Assembly (NCBI GenBank): GCA_046152935.1
Contig: JBJXGB010000099.1
Coordinates: 1-11,456 of the forward strand
Source of the DNA: CAZMFZ01 sp046152935
GTDB taxonomy: Bacteria; Bacteroidota; Bacteroidia; Cytophagales; UBA9547
DNA length: 11,456 nucleotides
Direction of reading: 5' to 3'
The notes beneath the pieces were generated by a model, which saw only the letters and a program-made list of their open reading frames with translations, was not told the DNA's origin and ran no database searches. Shown here one piece after another: positions 1 to 7,218 of this stretch. The translations under genes and the position numbers were made by a program. Position 1 is the first letter of the stretch; each line of letters opens with the position of its first letter.

Positions 1-1374
1 TAAATGGCTAAAACACCATTTGCCCCTTGTGTCTTTTTTATAGATAATCAAGTTGGTATATGTGCCTTGAATGAGGTGATCGGGATGTAATTTGAGTTTT
101 CTCAGCGTCCAGCCACCAGTTACATTCGATATTAAAGTAGCAATGTCATTTTCTATTAAAAAAGTGCCCTTGTTGTGCCCGCAGAGCAGTTGATTATCGA
201 TTAGTTCCAAATCCCAAGCCTGGCCTTGTGTTTCGGGTACGATCTTGAAATCGGCATTTTTACCGTTTAGAAAAGTATAAAACACACCATGATTTGTACC
301 TAAGTATAGTTTTTGATTGAATATAGCGGCATCGTAAACGGTTCCAATAGTGCCAGGATAGTCGTTGAAATGCAAAATTGGGGCATTGATTTTCAAAAGA
401 TCGATGCCTTTATCGAGCCCAATCCACAGATCGCCATCTATCCCTTTGGCAAAAGAAAGTATCGTATTGTTTTGAAGGCCGCTATTTTGGTTTAGATGAA
501 AAAGAATGTCGCCTTCATCGTTGGTAATGATGAGCCCATTTAAAATAGTGCCAAATGCATATTTTCCATTTGAAAGTACAATGCCTCTATTCAAATGGTT
601 TTGGTTGGTAAATATGTTAGTAGTGATGTTAAATTCTGTCAAAACTTCCTTTTGATACGCATATATTTTCTTGTCCGTGCCAATGATAATACCTCCATTT
701 TTATGAGGCAATATCGTGTTCACAGATTCATTTGCAAGTATTTCAGTCCCTTTTAAAAGTTCAAATTTTTCATTATTGAGTTTAAAAACGCCTATTCCGA
801 TGATTGGAATATATATTTGGTTGTTCACCTCTCTTGCAAAAAGCATACTGCCAGGCGACTGTAGTTTCTTTACTTCGTTGTGGGAGTATAAATAAATGTA
901 AGCGAAAGATTGAAAAAGCATGCCAGATGGGGTAGGCACAATATTCCAGACTTCTTCTTCCGAAAATTTGGAATCGCTAATCAGGTTTTTTAATGAGTGA
1001 TAGGTGAGTTTTCCACTTTTTTCTGGTGCCCAGTACCCAAATTCGCCTAAGGCACCAGTAAATATTCTTCCACTGCTATCGACAGCTAATGAGCGTATTT
1101 TTTGTTTTTCGGGCAAGTCGTATTCTTCCCAATTGCTGCCATCGTACTCCAAAAGGCCTTTGGAATTTGCTACATAGATGAATTTTGTGTTACGATCTTG
1201 ATCTATACCCCAATTTTGATCGTAGCCATTGTATTGTTGTTTGTAGAAATGGCCAATTTCTGGCCTGCAAATGGATTGAATTGTTTGAGCAAAAAGCGAG
1301 AATGCAAAGGTATTTAGAATTATAAACAAATAGTTTGCAGGCCTGCGAAAAACTTGAAGCGATCTTTTTTTCAT
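1..1374 (-). CDS. Beta-propeller sensor (two-component regulator propeller type), 3' end outside window
   Basis: The minus strand is open without a stop from the ATG at 1374-1372 to the window edge, giving 458 residues of a longer protein. Residues 1-29 form a Sec signal peptide (basic start, hydrophobic stretch NYLFIILNTFAFSLFA, then AQ), so the sensor part is exported. The rest is a string of short beta-strand repeats typical of regulator propellers: GLLEYDGSNWEEY (73-85), IRSLAVDSSGRIFTGALGEFGYW (about 93-115), GGIIIGTDKKIYAY (227-240) and ILSFAKGIDGDLWIGLDKGIDLL (about 305-327). The alternation of 'xDxxGxxWxGxxxG' and 'NGLxxY' elements, and the GEFGYW signature, match Bacteroidota ligand-binding sensor proteins. 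In that family the propeller is normally followed by a Y_Y_Y domain, a membrane helix, and a LuxR-type HTH or kinase output. None of those later parts can be seen here, so hybrid two-component versus one-component is undecided. Its divergent position next to a SusCD operon suggests it regulates that operon (inference). Confidence 0.85.
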   Translation of the reverse strand, partial: MKKRSLQVFRRPANYLFIILNTFAFSLFAQTIQSICRPEIGHFYKQQYNGYDQNWGIDQDRNTKFIYVANSKGLLEYDGSNWEEYDLPEKQKIRSLAVDSSGRIFTGALGEFGYWAPEKSGKLTYHSLKNLISDSKFSEEEVWNIVPTPSGMLFQSFAYIYLYSHNEVKKLQSPGSMLFAREVNNQIYIPIIGIGVFKLNNEKFELLKGTEILANESVNTILPHKNGGIIIGTDKKIYAYQKEVLTEFNITTNIFTNQNHLNRGIVLSNGKYAFGTILNGLIITNDEGDILFHLNQNSGLQNNTILSFAKGIDGDLWIGLDKGIDLLKINAPILHFNDYPGTIGTVYDAAIFNQKLYLGTNHGVFYTFLNGKNADFKIVPETQGQAWDLELIDNQLLCGHNKGTFLIENDIATLISNVTGGWTLRKLKLHPDHLIQGTYTNLIIYKKDTRGKWCFSHL

Positions 1375-1404
1375 CAATAAATCTATAAATAAGTCTTAAT
1401 GTGT

Positions 1405-1412
1405 CAAAATTA
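1405..1412 (-). promoter_or_regulatory. Candidate promoter -7 element of the sensor gene
   Basis: On the minus strand the bases read TAATTTTG, a full match to the Bacteroidota -7 consensus TAnnTTTG. It lies about 30 nt upstream of the sensor ATG, which would give a short leader of roughly 25 nt. I see no convincing TTTG/TTG element at the usual -33 spacing; the upstream DNA is simply AT-rich. Confidence 0.45.
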
Positions 1413-1451
1413 AGGTAAAAAAATTATATTAAATATTGAAATAGTTATTTT

Positions 1452-1495
1452 GATGTGTTTATGATGTAGTTTAGATGTAGTCAAGATGAGCTTGG
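1452..1495 (+). promoter_or_regulatory. Four tandem 11-bp direct repeats, candidate activator-binding array
   Basis: Units start at 1452, 1463, 1474 and 1485, exactly 11 bp apart: GATGTGTTTAT, GATGTAGTTTA, GATGTAGTCAA, GATGAGCTTGG. The first four bases are identical in all four and units 2 and 3 share eight bases. An 11-bp period places each unit on the same face of the helix, as expected for a protein binding cooperatively in head-to-tail arrangement. The array lies between the divergent sensor and operon starts, just upstream of the candidate operon promoter. A binding role is inferred from spacing and position; no known operator motif was recognised. Confidence 0.5.
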
Positions 1496-1517
1496 TAATT
1501 CGTTTTACAACGAATTA
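1496..1517. promoter_or_regulatory. Perfect 9-bp inverted repeat, candidate operator
   Basis: TAATTCGTT and AACGAATTA are perfect complements separated by the four bases TTAC. The site begins directly after the 11-bp repeat array and lies about where the -33 element of the operon promoter would be. No T-run follows it, so a terminator is unlikely. A dimeric repressor or activator site is the simplest reading, though a 5' leader hairpin is possible if transcription starts further upstream. Confidence 0.45.
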
Positions 1518-1522
1518 GTTTA

Positions 1523-1530
1523 GAACTTTG
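1523..1530 (+). promoter_or_regulatory. Candidate -7 element for the PUL operon
   Basis: GAACTTTG matches seven of the eight positions of TAnnTTTG, about 40 nt upstream of the ATG at 1570. The expected -33 position falls in the inverted repeat, where only TTTT is seen, so basal activity may be weak and activator-dependent. An alternative near-match, TTATTTTG at 1445-1452, would leave a leader of about 110 nt that includes the repeat array. Confidence 0.3.
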
Positions 1531-1569
1531 TATTGTTAAAAGTAATGAAAAAATTAAAATAATTATAAA

Positions 1570-2616
1570 ATGAAACCTGCTCTTGTGGCACTTTCTTTAT
1601 TTTTTCTTCCAAGTTTCTTTTTACATTTTCATGTGCTTGCTCGGGAAAATATCTATCAGATGGATGACAAAAATGTAGCTGCTGCAAATAGCGAATATAT
1701 GGAAACCGTTCAAAAAGCTACTTTTGGTTTTTGTTGGAATTTCGCCCACACTACTGGGGGCACAGTACTGGCTCGAACTGGCACGCCAAACATGATCGCT
1801 ACAGTCGGCAGAGGGTTTGGCGAATCCTTATTTTTTACCCATCGGCCATGTTCCAGTATGAACCCACGGCTGATGAAAGAGCGTAAAACCAACTTTTGGA
1901 AACAAAATGTAAACCATACTTTGGTAAATCAGAGCCATTGCGTGCAAGAAACCAATAAATCGTTTGGCTATTCTGTGGCCAGTCGGGGTTTGACAGCCGG
2001 TGACGATTTCAACTTTTATGAGTTCCATTCTCCTACAAACTACAACTGCACTATTTTATCAGCTGCTGCTTTATCTTCTTTTTCACAGACACCTTTTCCG
2101 TCTCTTTCAGCTTTTCGTTATTTGCATTTTGAGAAGGGAAATCCACTTTTTGACAAGTATGGTTTTGTCAATGCTTACAATGCCTCACTAAATTGGTATG
2201 CCAATCAATTCCTTGCCATCGACCAAGGCACGATTGTATTGATTCTAGAAAATTACAGAGCTGGGTCGGTGTTGAAAATTGGTGAATCGGTTGGCGAATA
2301 TTGGGTGCGGCCAAATAAAATGAGGATTGTAAAGCCCGAGTACAAAACTGGTTTTTATCTGTATGTGCCAATTGCTTTTTCAAACGAGTATTTGTCGATT
2401 AAACAACCAAGTGGAAGCGAATATGTACTTGATTTTGCAATGGGTGCAGAAGGCAATGATACCATCGATTTGAGCGATAAAAACGGGGTTTTGATAAATC
2501 GCAAAACATTTATAGTGGGCAATCACCAACATGAATTTGAGTCCAAGCAGTGTAAATACGAAGCCATCGTTTCAGAAGATGTCAGGGTTAATAAAACGAA
2601 ATTGAATCTAAAATAA
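1570..2616 (+). CDS. GH144-like secreted protein lacking the central catalytic segment
   Basis: This 348-residue protein starts with a Sec signal peptide (residues 1-24, ending HVLA) and has no lipobox. Residues 44-84 align with the start of the GH144 domain of the gene at 8188 (VQKATFGFCWNF against VQKQTFKYFWDF). Residues 84-230 then align with its C-terminal half: LFFTH, GLTA, AALSSF, DKYGFVNAYN, WYANQFLAIDQG, ENYR. About 184 residues between these blocks are absent, including the stretch with the D-x3-D-x2-E cluster and the GYNEA motif. Other conserved positions have drifted too: MARERN is gone and DCWGLTAS became ASRGLTAG. Residues about 233-348 have no counterpart in the other copy and I do not recognise them. 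The gene heads the operon and its TAA overlaps the next ATG (TAATG). It is unlikely to hydrolyse glucan; it may be a decaying remnant or a non-catalytic binding or structural protein. The start is supported by the A-rich leader and the signal peptide. Confidence 0.75.
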   Translation: MKPALVALSLFFLPSFFLHFHVLARENIYQMDDKNVAAANSEYMETVQKATFGFCWNFAHTTGGTVLARTGTPNMIATVGRGFGESLFFTHRPCSSMNPRLMKERKTNFWKQNVNHTLVNQSHCVQETNKSFGYSVASRGLTAGDDFNFYEFHSPTNYNCTILSAAALSSFSQTPFPSLSAFRYLHFEKGNPLFDKYGFVNAYNASLNWYANQFLAIDQGTIVLILENYRAGSVLKIGESVGEYWVRPNKMRIVKPEYKTGFYLYVPIAFSNEYLSIKQPSGSEYVLDFAMGAEGNDTIDLSDKNGVLINRKTFIVGNHQHEFESKQCKYEAIVSEDVRVNKTKLNLK

Positions 2617-5600
2617 TGCTGATGAGAAGTTACTACTTTATCTCCCAAAAAAATCTATTTCAGAACGCCAGATCTGAAATGGAAGTTCTTGTGTTGGGTT
2701 TTTTGAATCTGGAAGTAAATTTTTTGAGAAGGAACGTCCTTATGCTCTTTTTTCTGATTACGGCTTGTTTGGTGCATGCCCAATCTACCGATTCTACTTA
2801 TACCGGGAAGGTGACTGAAATCAATGGCGATGCGGTGATAGGGGCAGCGGTGGGTGTGAAGGGCACTACCATTGCCACAGCCACAGATGTGTATGGGAAT
2901 TTCAAGATCGTAGCACCAAAAAATGCCATTATCGTATTTTCCTACATCGGATTGAAAACGATAGAAATAAAAGCAGAGGCATTGCAAAATGCTCCAATAG
3001 TGCTAGAAACTGATGTTAGAGAGCTAGAGCAAGTGGTCGTAGTTGGCTATGGCACACAAAAAAAACTGGATGTGACAGGTGCTATCAGTTCTATAAAAAG
3101 TGAAGAAATTGTAAATCAGGCTTCGCAGAACCCTGTAAGCTCGATACAAGGTCGGGTGGCAGGTGTAAATATTATCAACAACGGCTCTCCAGGTTCATCG
3201 CCACAAATAAGAATCAGAGGCGTGGGGTCTGCCCAAAGTGGGGTCGATCCGCTGTATATCGTTGATGGCGTGTTTGTAAACGACCTAAGTTTTTTAAATC
3301 CCAATGATATAGAATCTATAGATATATTGAAAGATGCTTCAAGTGCTGCCATTTATGGTATCAGAGCAGCCAATGGCGTAGTGTTGGTTACGACAAAAAA
3401 GGGAACAAAAGGCAAAATGCAAGTTACATACAATGCATTTGCTGGCCTTCAGATAGTGACTAATAAAGTAGAAATGGCTACTGCAAAAAAATATGCAGTT
3501 TTGATAAATGAAAAACTGGGAACACCTACGGTTGGCGCGTTTCCTACTACGGATTGGTATGGAGAGGTGCTGAGAAACCAAGCTTTTGTTCAAAACCATC
3601 AATTTGGCATATCGGGGGGCTCAGATAAAAGCACATACAATTTCAGCCTCGGGTATTTGAACCAAGATGGAATAGTGAAAGGCAATAATTATGAAAGAAT
3701 AACAGCTCGACTGCAAAATGACATTAATATAAGTGATTTTGTAAAGGTGGGCTACAATGCCATTTATACTAATTACGGCTCGGTAGATATTCCTGGCAAT
3801 ATATTTTCGCAGGCTTTTGTGGCTCCTCCCATCATTCCAGTAAGAGAATCTACTGGCAGGTTTGGTGATTCGAAAGATTATGGAGTGGGCAATTTCGCCA
3901 ATCCAGCAGCAAGTTTAGATTGGAACAATCAAAAATCTAGGGGTCAAAATTTGATCGGCAATATCTACACCGAGATCAAGTTTTTGAAAGATTTTACCTT
4001 TCGTTCCAGCTTTGGTGTAAACCTCAACGACAATAATGTAGTTGCCTACAGGCGAAAAGATTCGCTTACTTCAGTTCAATTTGCTAGAAATAGCAATTTG
4101 AGGAAAAACAACGATAAAGTAGTGGGTTGGCAGTTTGAAAACACCCTCTCTTATGATAAAACCATCGCAAAACACAGGTTTAAAGCCCTGATAGGCTATG
4201 CTACGCAAAGCTACAAATCTGAATTTTTGGTTAATTCGATAAATGATGTGCCCAACGAATCGCCAAGTACCTATTATTTTAGCCTAGGCACACCTGCCAC
4301 GGCTACTATTGCAAATGGAGGCGACAAATACACCATTCTATCTTATTTTGCAAGGGTCAATTATGCATTTAATGACAAATATTTGTTGACGGCAACCATC
4401 AGAAGAGATGGTTCGTCAAAATTCCCTTCCGACAATCGCTATGCCAATTTCCCATCCATTGGTTTGGGTTGGATAGTGAGCAGCGAGCGTTTTATGGAAA
4501 ATGTAAAAGGTTTTGATTTATTAAAATTGAAAGCCAGTTGGGGCTTGTTGGGCAATTCAAATGTGCCGTCAAACATCACCACCCAAACCGTTTCTACCGG
4601 TGGCAGATATGTTGCATTTTTCGGTGGCGCACCGCAAGTGGGCAGCAGCATTACCACAGCCATACCGAATACGCTTTTGTGGGAAGTGGTAAACCAAACC
4701 GATATTGGCTTGGAAATGGCATTTTTGAACAGTAGATTGACCGTAGAGACAGATTTCTACTTGCGAAACACTGAAAATGCCATATTTTCCGTACCTATTT
4801 TGGGTTCGCAAGGCACTTCCGACAACAATATTTTGGGCAATTTTGCCACTTTCGAAAATCGCGGCTTTGAATTTTCGGCCAAATGGAGAGACGAAATCAA
4901 TGATTTTAAATATAATGTAGGTTTCAACACTTCTCTAAACCAGAATAAAGTGCTGAATGTAGCCACAGGCGATGTACCTCAATTGGGTGGTGCATTGCCT
5001 GTGGGAGGTTATTTTGCCACGGTCGCACGTATAGGTGCCCCGATCAGTTCGTTTTTTGGCTACGAAGTAGATGGTATTTTTCAAACCCAAAGCGAGGTAG
5101 ACGCCTCAGCGCAAAAAGCTGCCAAGCCTGGCGACTTTAAATACAAAGACAGAAATGGCGACAATACAATTGATGCGAAAGACAAAACCATTATTGGCAA
5201 TCCTAACCCACTGCTTTCATTTGGTATCACGAGTGGCTTTAATTTCAAAAATTTCGACTTCCAGCTTGATATTCAAGGTGTGGCTGGGGTTGATATTTAC
5301 AATGCCAATAAAGGCATAAGGGTTGGTAATGAAAACTTTACAGACGATTTCTATAAAAACCGTTGGAATGGTCCTGGCACTTCCAACACCTATCCGTCTG
5401 CCAATTTGGCTGGGGCAAACCTCGACCCCAATTCTTGGTTTGTAGAAAAAGGCGATTATATAAGAATAAGAAATGTACAACTTGGCTATTCAATACCAAA
5501 TTCTGCTATCGACAGGCTTAAAGTGAAGAAAATAAGGTTTTATGTGAATGCCCAAAATCCTATAACATTATTCACCTACAAAGGCTTTACGCCTGAAATC

Positions 5601-5696
5601 GGGGCTACAAACAATTCTCCTTTGAGTTCGGGTATCGATTACAACGTATATCCATTGTATGCTACCTACAATCTGGGCGTAAATGTTATATTCTAA
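2616..5696 (+). CDS. susC: SusC/RagA-type TonB-dependent outer-membrane transporter
   Basis: The transporter imports oligosaccharides across the outer membrane using TonB energy, with a SusD lipoprotein as lid. The order is signal peptide (hydrophobic LMLFFLITACLVHAQ, cleaved near residue 55), a carboxypeptidase-regulatory-like beta-sandwich (about 61-132), a TonB-box-like stretch LEQVVVVGYG (137-146), then the plug with IQGRVAGVNI, IRIRGVGS, DPLYIVDGV and the SusC signature block ASSAAIYGIRAANGVVLVTTKKG (241-263). A beta-barrel fills the rest and ends in an aromatic LGVNVIF. The usual YGSRG of this block is YGIRA here. Total length is normal for the family. No STN domain is seen, so anti-sigma signalling is not expected. 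The start is uncertain: ATG 2616 overlaps the upstream stop, but leaves about 35 odd residues before the signal core. ATG 2679, or TTG 2724 (preceded by GGAAG), gives a more normal signal peptide. The SusD partner follows after 11 bp. Confidence 0.95.
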   Translation: MLMRSYYFISQKNLFQNARSEMEVLVLGFLNLEVNFLRRNVLMLFFLITACLVHAQSTDSTYTGKVTEINGDAVIGAAVGVKGTTIATATDVYGNFKIVAPKNAIIVFSYIGLKTIEIKAEALQNAPIVLETDVRELEQVVVVGYGTQKKLDVTGAISSIKSEEIVNQASQNPVSSIQGRVAGVNIINNGSPGSSPQIRIRGVGSAQSGVDPLYIVDGVFVNDLSFLNPNDIESIDILKDASSAAIYGIRAANGVVLVTTKKGTKGKMQVTYNAFAGLQIVTNKVEMATAKKYAVLINEKLGTPTVGAFPTTDWYGEVLRNQAFVQNHQFGISGGSDKSTYNFSLGYLNQDGIVKGNNYERITARLQNDINISDFVKVGYNAIYTNYGSVDIPGNIFSQAFVAPPIIPVRESTGRFGDSKDYGVGNFANPAASLDWNNQKSRGQNLIGNIYTEIKFLKDFTFRSSFGVNLNDNNVVAYRRKDSLTSVQFARNSNLRKNNDKVVGWQFENTLSYDKTIAKHRFKALIGYATQSYKSEFLVNSINDVPNESPSTYYFSLGTPATATIANGGDKYTILSYFARVNYAFNDKYLLTATIRRDGSSKFPSDNRYANFPSIGLGWIVSSERFMENVKGFDLLKLKASWGLLGNSNVPSNITTQTVSTGGRYVAFFGGAPQVGSSITTAIPNTLLWEVVNQTDIGLEMAFLNSRLTVETDFYLRNTENAIFSVPILGSQGTSDNNILGNFATFENRGFEFSAKWRDEINDFKYNVGFNTSLNQNKVLNVATGDVPQLGGALPVGGYFATVARIGAPISSFFGYEVDGIFQTQSEVDASAQKAAKPGDFKYKDRNGDNTIDAKDKTIIGNPNPLLSFGITSGFNFKNFDFQLDIQGVAGVDIYNANKGIRVGNENFTDDFYKNRWNGPGTSNTYPSANLAGANLDPNSWFVEKGDYIRIRNVQLGYSIPNSAIDRLKVKKIRFYVNAQNPITLFTYKGFTPEIGATNNSPLSSGIDYNVYPLYATYNLGVNVIF
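2658..2679 (+). other. Short inverted repeat beside the alternative susC start
   Basis: TTTCAGA (2658-2664) and TCTGAAA (2673-2679) are perfect complements around the eight-base loop ACGCCAGA. The last A of the repeat is the A of the in-frame ATG at 2679. There is no T-run directly after it, so it is not a classical terminator. If susC really starts at 2679 or 2724, this hairpin lies in an intercistronic leader and could affect translation or mRNA processing. If ATG 2616 is used, it is inside the coding sequence and may be chance. Confidence 0.35.
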
Positions 5697-5707
5697 TAAA
5701 TAAAACC

Positions 5708-7174
5708 ATGAAAATCAAGCAATTAACATATTTTCAACTTTTGGTTACTAGTTTGGTGGCGATCCTGTGCCTGTTAGCAGCCTGCACCAACGATTTTCTA
5801 AACGTGCCGCCTGAAGGCCAAGCCAAGGGCGAAACATTTTTTACGACCTCGGAAGATGCAGAAAGGTCGGTGAATGCCATTTATGGCAATTTGAGGCAAT
5901 GGTCTTTGGTGGGTTTTGCGAATTTGGCTATCACCAGCATTAGCTCAGACGATGCCGACAAAGGCAGTGTGCCGGGCGATGCAGGTTTCCTAGATGATTA
6001 CGATCAATTCAGAATTACCTCTACTCAATTTTTGCTCAATGACTATTGGAAAGGGCAATACCAGGGCATAAATCTTTGCAATCAGGCCATTCAAAACATT
6101 CCTACGATTAAAATGGATGAATCTCTGAAGGTTCGATTGATAGGCGAGGCAAAATTTCTGAGAGCATTGCATTATTTCAATCTTGTTCGTGCTTTTGGTG
6201 GTGTGCCAATTGTCATAAAGCTTCCCACTACACCAGATGAACTCAACCCTACAAGAGCCTCAAAGGAAGAAATATACGCTCAAATTGAAATCGACTTCAA
6301 CGATGCAGCTCAAACATTGCCCATGGCGCACAATGCGAGCGATCTTGGCAGGGCTACCATGGGTGCTGCTAAAGCTTTTTTGGCAAAAGTAAAAATGTAT
6401 AAAAAAGAATGGAGTGCAGTAATGTCGCTTACCGAGCAGCTATATGGTACAAATTACAATTTGCTTTCTGACTACAACAGTGTTTTTAGAATTGTCGGAG
6501 AAAATTCACCAGAATCGATATTTGAAATTCAAAACCAAACATACACTTCCGATTGTGGCTCTTATTGTGAATACAGCAATTGCCAATATGTACGGCCCGT
6601 TGGCTGGGGCTTCAACACTCCATCTACAAATTTAGAAAATGCGTTTGAGCCTACTGATAAAAGAAAAGAGCTTACCTTTATGAGAGCCGGTGAAATAACT
6701 CCCGAAGGCGACCTTATTCCAGCCTCTTCACCAAACCCAAGCTACAACCAAAAAATATACGTACCTCAAGTTATGGAAGTAAAAAATCTGTGCGGCTACG
6801 GCTATGGCAGAGAGCAAAATGTGCGAATAATGCGATTTGCAGAGGTGATGCTTATGCGGGCCGAAGCTGCCAACGAACTAGGGCAAACAGATACTGCTTT
6901 GGCAAATGTAAACAAAATAAGAACGAGAGCAGGGCTTGCAGCATTGGCAATCACTGATAAAGAGGCATTGAAAATGGCGATATGGCAAGAGAGAAGAGTG
7001 GAGATGGCCTTGGAAAACGACCGTTTTTTCGACTTGGTTCGCCAAGGCAGGGCGGGCGAAGTATTGAGAAATTCAGGTAAAAGCTTTATAGACAATGTGC
7101 ACGAAATTTTTCCAATACCCCAAACCCAAATCGATTTGAGTGCTGGAAAATTGACCCAAAACCCAGGGTATTAG
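5708..7174 (+). CDS. susD: SusD/RagB-type glycan-binding outer-membrane lipoprotein
   Basis: SusD proteins sit on the extracellular face of SusC and help capture oligosaccharides for import. The signal peptide ends in a lipobox (LLAAC) with lipidated Cys26, followed by TNDFLNVPPEGQ, a normal SusD mature start. The N-terminal helical repeat part shows AIYGNLRQW (58-66), the block IGEAKFLRALHYFNLVRAFGG (about 145-165) with neighbouring VPIVI, and RATMGAAKAFLAKVKMY (215-231). The C-terminal RagB/SusD part shows RFAEVMLMRAEAANELG (376-392), VNKIRTRAGL, QERRVEMALENDRFFDLVRQG and the family ending IFPIPQTQI...NPGY. At 488 residues the length is normal. An unusual group of cysteines, C283, C287 and C292, plus C362, lies in the variable region that usually helps form the ligand site. 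It is 11 bp from susC and almost certainly co-transcribed with it. Confidence 0.96.
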   Translation: MKIKQLTYFQLLVTSLVAILCLLAACTNDFLNVPPEGQAKGETFFTTSEDAERSVNAIYGNLRQWSLVGFANLAITSISSDDADKGSVPGDAGFLDDYDQFRITSTQFLLNDYWKGQYQGINLCNQAIQNIPTIKMDESLKVRLIGEAKFLRALHYFNLVRAFGGVPIVIKLPTTPDELNPTRASKEEIYAQIEIDFNDAAQTLPMAHNASDLGRATMGAAKAFLAKVKMYKKEWSAVMSLTEQLYGTNYNLLSDYNSVFRIVGENSPESIFEIQNQTYTSDCGSYCEYSNCQYVRPVGWGFNTPSTNLENAFEPTDKRKELTFMRAGEITPEGDLIPASSPNPSYNQKIYVPQVMEVKNLCGYGYGREQNVRIMRFAEVMLMRAEAANELGQTDTALANVNKIRTRAGLAALAITDKEALKMAIWQERRVEMALENDRFFDLVRQGRAGEVLRNSGKSFIDNVHEIFPIPQTQIDLSAGKLTQNPGY

Positions 7175-7218
7175 TTGGGAATTCAAATTTTATTTACTCA
7201 TTTCAATTAACAAAAATC

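Noticed and set aside
313..1317. Plus-strand frames at 313-495 and 1102-1317
   Set aside because: Both lie inside the continuous minus-strand sensor gene, which has a signal peptide and propeller repeats; they show no family features of their own.
1570..2616. Frameshift or split gene hiding the missing GH144 core in another frame
   Set aside because: The flanking conserved blocks are joined directly at about 1816-1824 with no extra sequence between them, so the core is truly absent from this locus.
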